Below, piece after piece: positions 61,535 through 64,000 of a stretch of 64,000 nucleotides of DNA. The DNA is from Aphrophora alni. Taxonomy: Eukaryota > Arthropoda > Insecta > Hemiptera > Aphrophoridae. Position numbers and translations under genes: made by a program. Location: contig OY740774.1 in assembly GCA_963513935.1 (NCBI GenBank), positions 31,143,868-31,207,867 on the forward strand. The letters run 5' to 3'. The notes under the pieces are model-generated. The model was given only the letters and a program-made list of their open reading frames with translations. It made no database searches and was not told the origin of the DNA. The number at the start of each line of letters is the position of its first letter. Within the stretch, counting starts at the first letter, position 1.

Positions 61535-63424
61535 ATGGAGTTTCAACAACATATATCTGCTGTTAGGTTAAATATGAAATCAATATGTTGAAAACTGTGG
61601 AAAAATAAGGCGTTAACAGACTTGATTTTTATTCTGTTTTGAGATCCCCAAGTGTATTTAAAATTTTGTTTAAGTATAGCCTCTGAGGAACCATATACAA
61701 CATATTGGTCGTCATTTCTCAAAAATTGTGGGTGTAAAGTTATTACAGTTCTACGCTAAGGACGTAATTATGACGTAAGCAAAGTAAGTGTACAGCTTAT
61801 TTAACTAATGTATTTAAATATTTCTTCAAAGATGGCTTCTATGATTCATTTTCACTTTTTACCGATAACTACTGAACTGACAATTTTGGTTGACTTTTAC
61901 ACTACACGATTAAATTTAAATCGAATTTTTCTGGTCTAATTATATTTTCAAACCTACCGGAATATCACCTCACTCTGTATATAAATATAGTTGTGTACGT
62001 GTTGATGTGCGTTTATCACCCCCTTCGAACTATCAAGAAACAATAATAATTGTACGAAACATAATTTCCTTTTCACGAGTAGAATATTTCTCTTCAAAAA
62101 AACAAAACTTGACTTTTGACAGTTGTGAAGGTCAGGGGGGAAACTGTTTGCGATATAAACCGTTTAATTTAACAAGAACCAATAGGTAAACACTCGTAGT
62201 CAGTCATGCAAGACGTAAAGAAGTTTCAAGTTGTGTGTAGCATGCATCACGTCAACTTGACAGCTTAATTTCCCGTCATGCTTTAAGTTTTGTTTACAAC
62301 AATAACAGTTATACTCCAATCATCAAACTATACAAGAGTTACGCTGAACAACTTAAGATCATTTTAATTTTGTAAATCCTGTTGACAGTTACTTGATAGA
62401 ATAAATTATTTTATGTAAATTTATTCAAAATAAACGGTACGTTCTACTAACTTTCTCAATCACCCAACCTCAAAAGTGAATAAATTCAAAAAACTTCAAC
62501 ACCAAGAATGTTAGTCCATTAGTTGTCGATAAAAAATGAACTCTGGGCACAGTTTTTAATATTTGTTATTTAATATGGTTTGAACTTGGTACCGTTGTTC
62601 AATAATGTGTTCTCACTATGAATCGCAACCTATTTGATTTAAGGTTAAGGTTAGGACTTTTTTAAAACTATTTTTGAATAGTAATATTTTCATACTATTG
62701 AATGACAAACGGGTTTGTCATCAATATTCTCATTTCATTATAATTGGATCAAGACAACATATTTTATAATATCACGAATTTCGTGATATTGTTTTTGAAA
62801 AAAGATATTTTTGAGAAATTACTTCTTTTATAACAGCATCATGGCTGATTTTTTTTTTTTTTGTTTATACGACATGATATTTTTGGAGAAATCGGGACCA
62901 ATACCTTTTGTTTTATTTGTTAAAGCCGTATTTGAAAGAGGAAAAAAACTTAATTTTATGTTTTTCCTTGCAACGGATACTTTTTAACTTTGGTTTATCG
63001 AAAAACTGAAAAACCTCCAAAAATGAGATATAGACCAAAAAGGCCCAAATTTGATTAAATCGGCCCAAGCGTTATCGTATTTCAATAAAAAAAGCAAAAC
63101 TCCATGACACGATTTTTTAACCAATCAGATAACTTTCACTGTGCGTGTCAAAGTAAAAAGACGTTAACGCCTAATCATTCCAAACAAAAAAACTTCTAAA
63201 ATTCAAATTTTTTATGCTAGCTCTTTCGACACGTAACCTCAAAATTTCTGACCATCTGCTTCCTTTCGTGTGTATCAGCGTCATGATTATCCGTTTATAT
63301 CAAACTATATTTGACGAGGGCGTGTCATGAAGCAGCACGAAAAGAAAAACATATTGTGTGGAATATTTTCTTTCTATACTCGACTGGGGATGTTTTGACA
63401 TCAAATTTATTTCGTGTTATGTAA
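61535..63424. other. Unassigned stretch
   Basis: A reversed CACTCTGTATATAAAT end motif is at 61970. Short open frames are not recognised. GAGGTTAAGGTTAGG-type units occur at 62640 only once or twice. Confidence 0.45.
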
Positions 63425-63650
63425 ATTATTTTTGGTGAGTGATTAAACTGAGTACGGGCTTCGCAATCCCGAAGAAACCCAGCTCGATCTATACATTTTT
63501 TTGTATAGTTTTGGGTTAGATTGCTCTCTATCTTTTATATCAAGTGTCTCTTGACCAACTCTTGTTCTTTTCTGAGCCTGAACCTGAGTATTCGATTCCT
63601 ATCTGAGCATTTTTTTTTAATGCGATTATGTCCGACGAGTTTTCACCTTT
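63425..63650 (-). repeat. Interspersed family Z, copy 8 (reverse)
   Basis: TGAGTACGGGCTTCGCAATC, CCCAGCTCGATCTATAC, TTGACCAACTCTTGTTC and CTGAGCCTGAACCTGAG are the reversed family blocks, ending with GTCCGACGAGTTTTCACC. Confidence 0.6.
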
Positions 63651-64000
63651 AAACAACAAGAGAAAAAATACACATAGAATACGGCGGAATGTGTGTAAAT
63701 GGTTTGCAAGGTGTAATCTTACTAGGTGACATCTTTAACTAGTCATCTTATCCTTAATTTTAGATCAAATCTGTGAACAACAGTGAATTTTAAAGACAAC
63801 TAAAATTGTATAATTTTTGTCGAGAGAAAATCATTACTATACCGACGGTTGGGTGTTTTAAACTTCTTCAGCTTAAAGTAGTGTTTTCCTTTTATTCCTT
63901 TATAAATATTATTAAACAATACTGACAATTTAAATTTTGTATTTTCTATAAATGATAGTTGGGTGTTATAAGAGTAATGTCCGTTTATTATATCGGTTTA
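63651..64000. other. Unassigned end of window
   Basis: AT-rich with no feature seen. Confidence 0.5.

Overview
The window looks like intron-dominated or intergenic nuclear DNA of an arthropod, most likely an insect. It is strongly AT-rich and has almost no open reading frame with protein-like composition. It carries TTAGG/CCTAA runs (the usual insect telomere unit) inside the sequence, several decayed non-LTR retrotransposon ends, many hairpin-type DNA transposons and many microsatellites. A hemipteran or similar large-genome insect would fit, but I cannot fix the species.

Only one segment reads convincingly as host coding sequence: a 207-nt internal exon on the + strand at 49531-49737, with textbook splice sites and matching phases (1,1). 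I do not recognise its protein. Much of the window may be intron of that gene. In support, a juxtaposed 3' and 5' splice site of the recursive-splicing (ratchet) type lies at 16788/16789 on the same strand. A TATA box, an initiator and a 12-codon hydrophobic open start at 19465-19558 could be the promoter and first exon of a small secreted-protein gene; this is tentative.

The rest is accessory DNA. 1-8 kb: an RNase H-type LINE tail on the - strand (about 1794-2417), a possible element at 2873-3542, and a 708-bp foldback element with an exact 8-bp target duplication (5989-6696). 8-12 kb: about 3.5 kb of nested material (GC-richer segment, triplicated PBS-like motif, ATATC satellite) that splits one copy of a repeat whose unsplit inverted copy is at about 26393-27245. 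22-28 kb: two Penelope-like 3' ends, one forming a 226-bp near-perfect hairpin, then a second RNase H-type LINE fragment and a 27-bp minisatellite. 30-41 kb: a 108-bp AG run, a foldback element with a TTAGG core, a 53-bp minisatellite and a jockey-like LINE 3' end with its poly(A) tail. 41-64 kb: copies of an unnamed interspersed family, a 193-bp hAT-type MITE whose empty-site paralogue is also in the window, a CCTAA array, the exon, and further hairpins and microsatellites.

No rRNA, credible intact tRNA, CRISPR array or bacterial-type gene was seen. Most short open frames are chance or lie in repeats. All family names rest on reading by eye; no database was searched.
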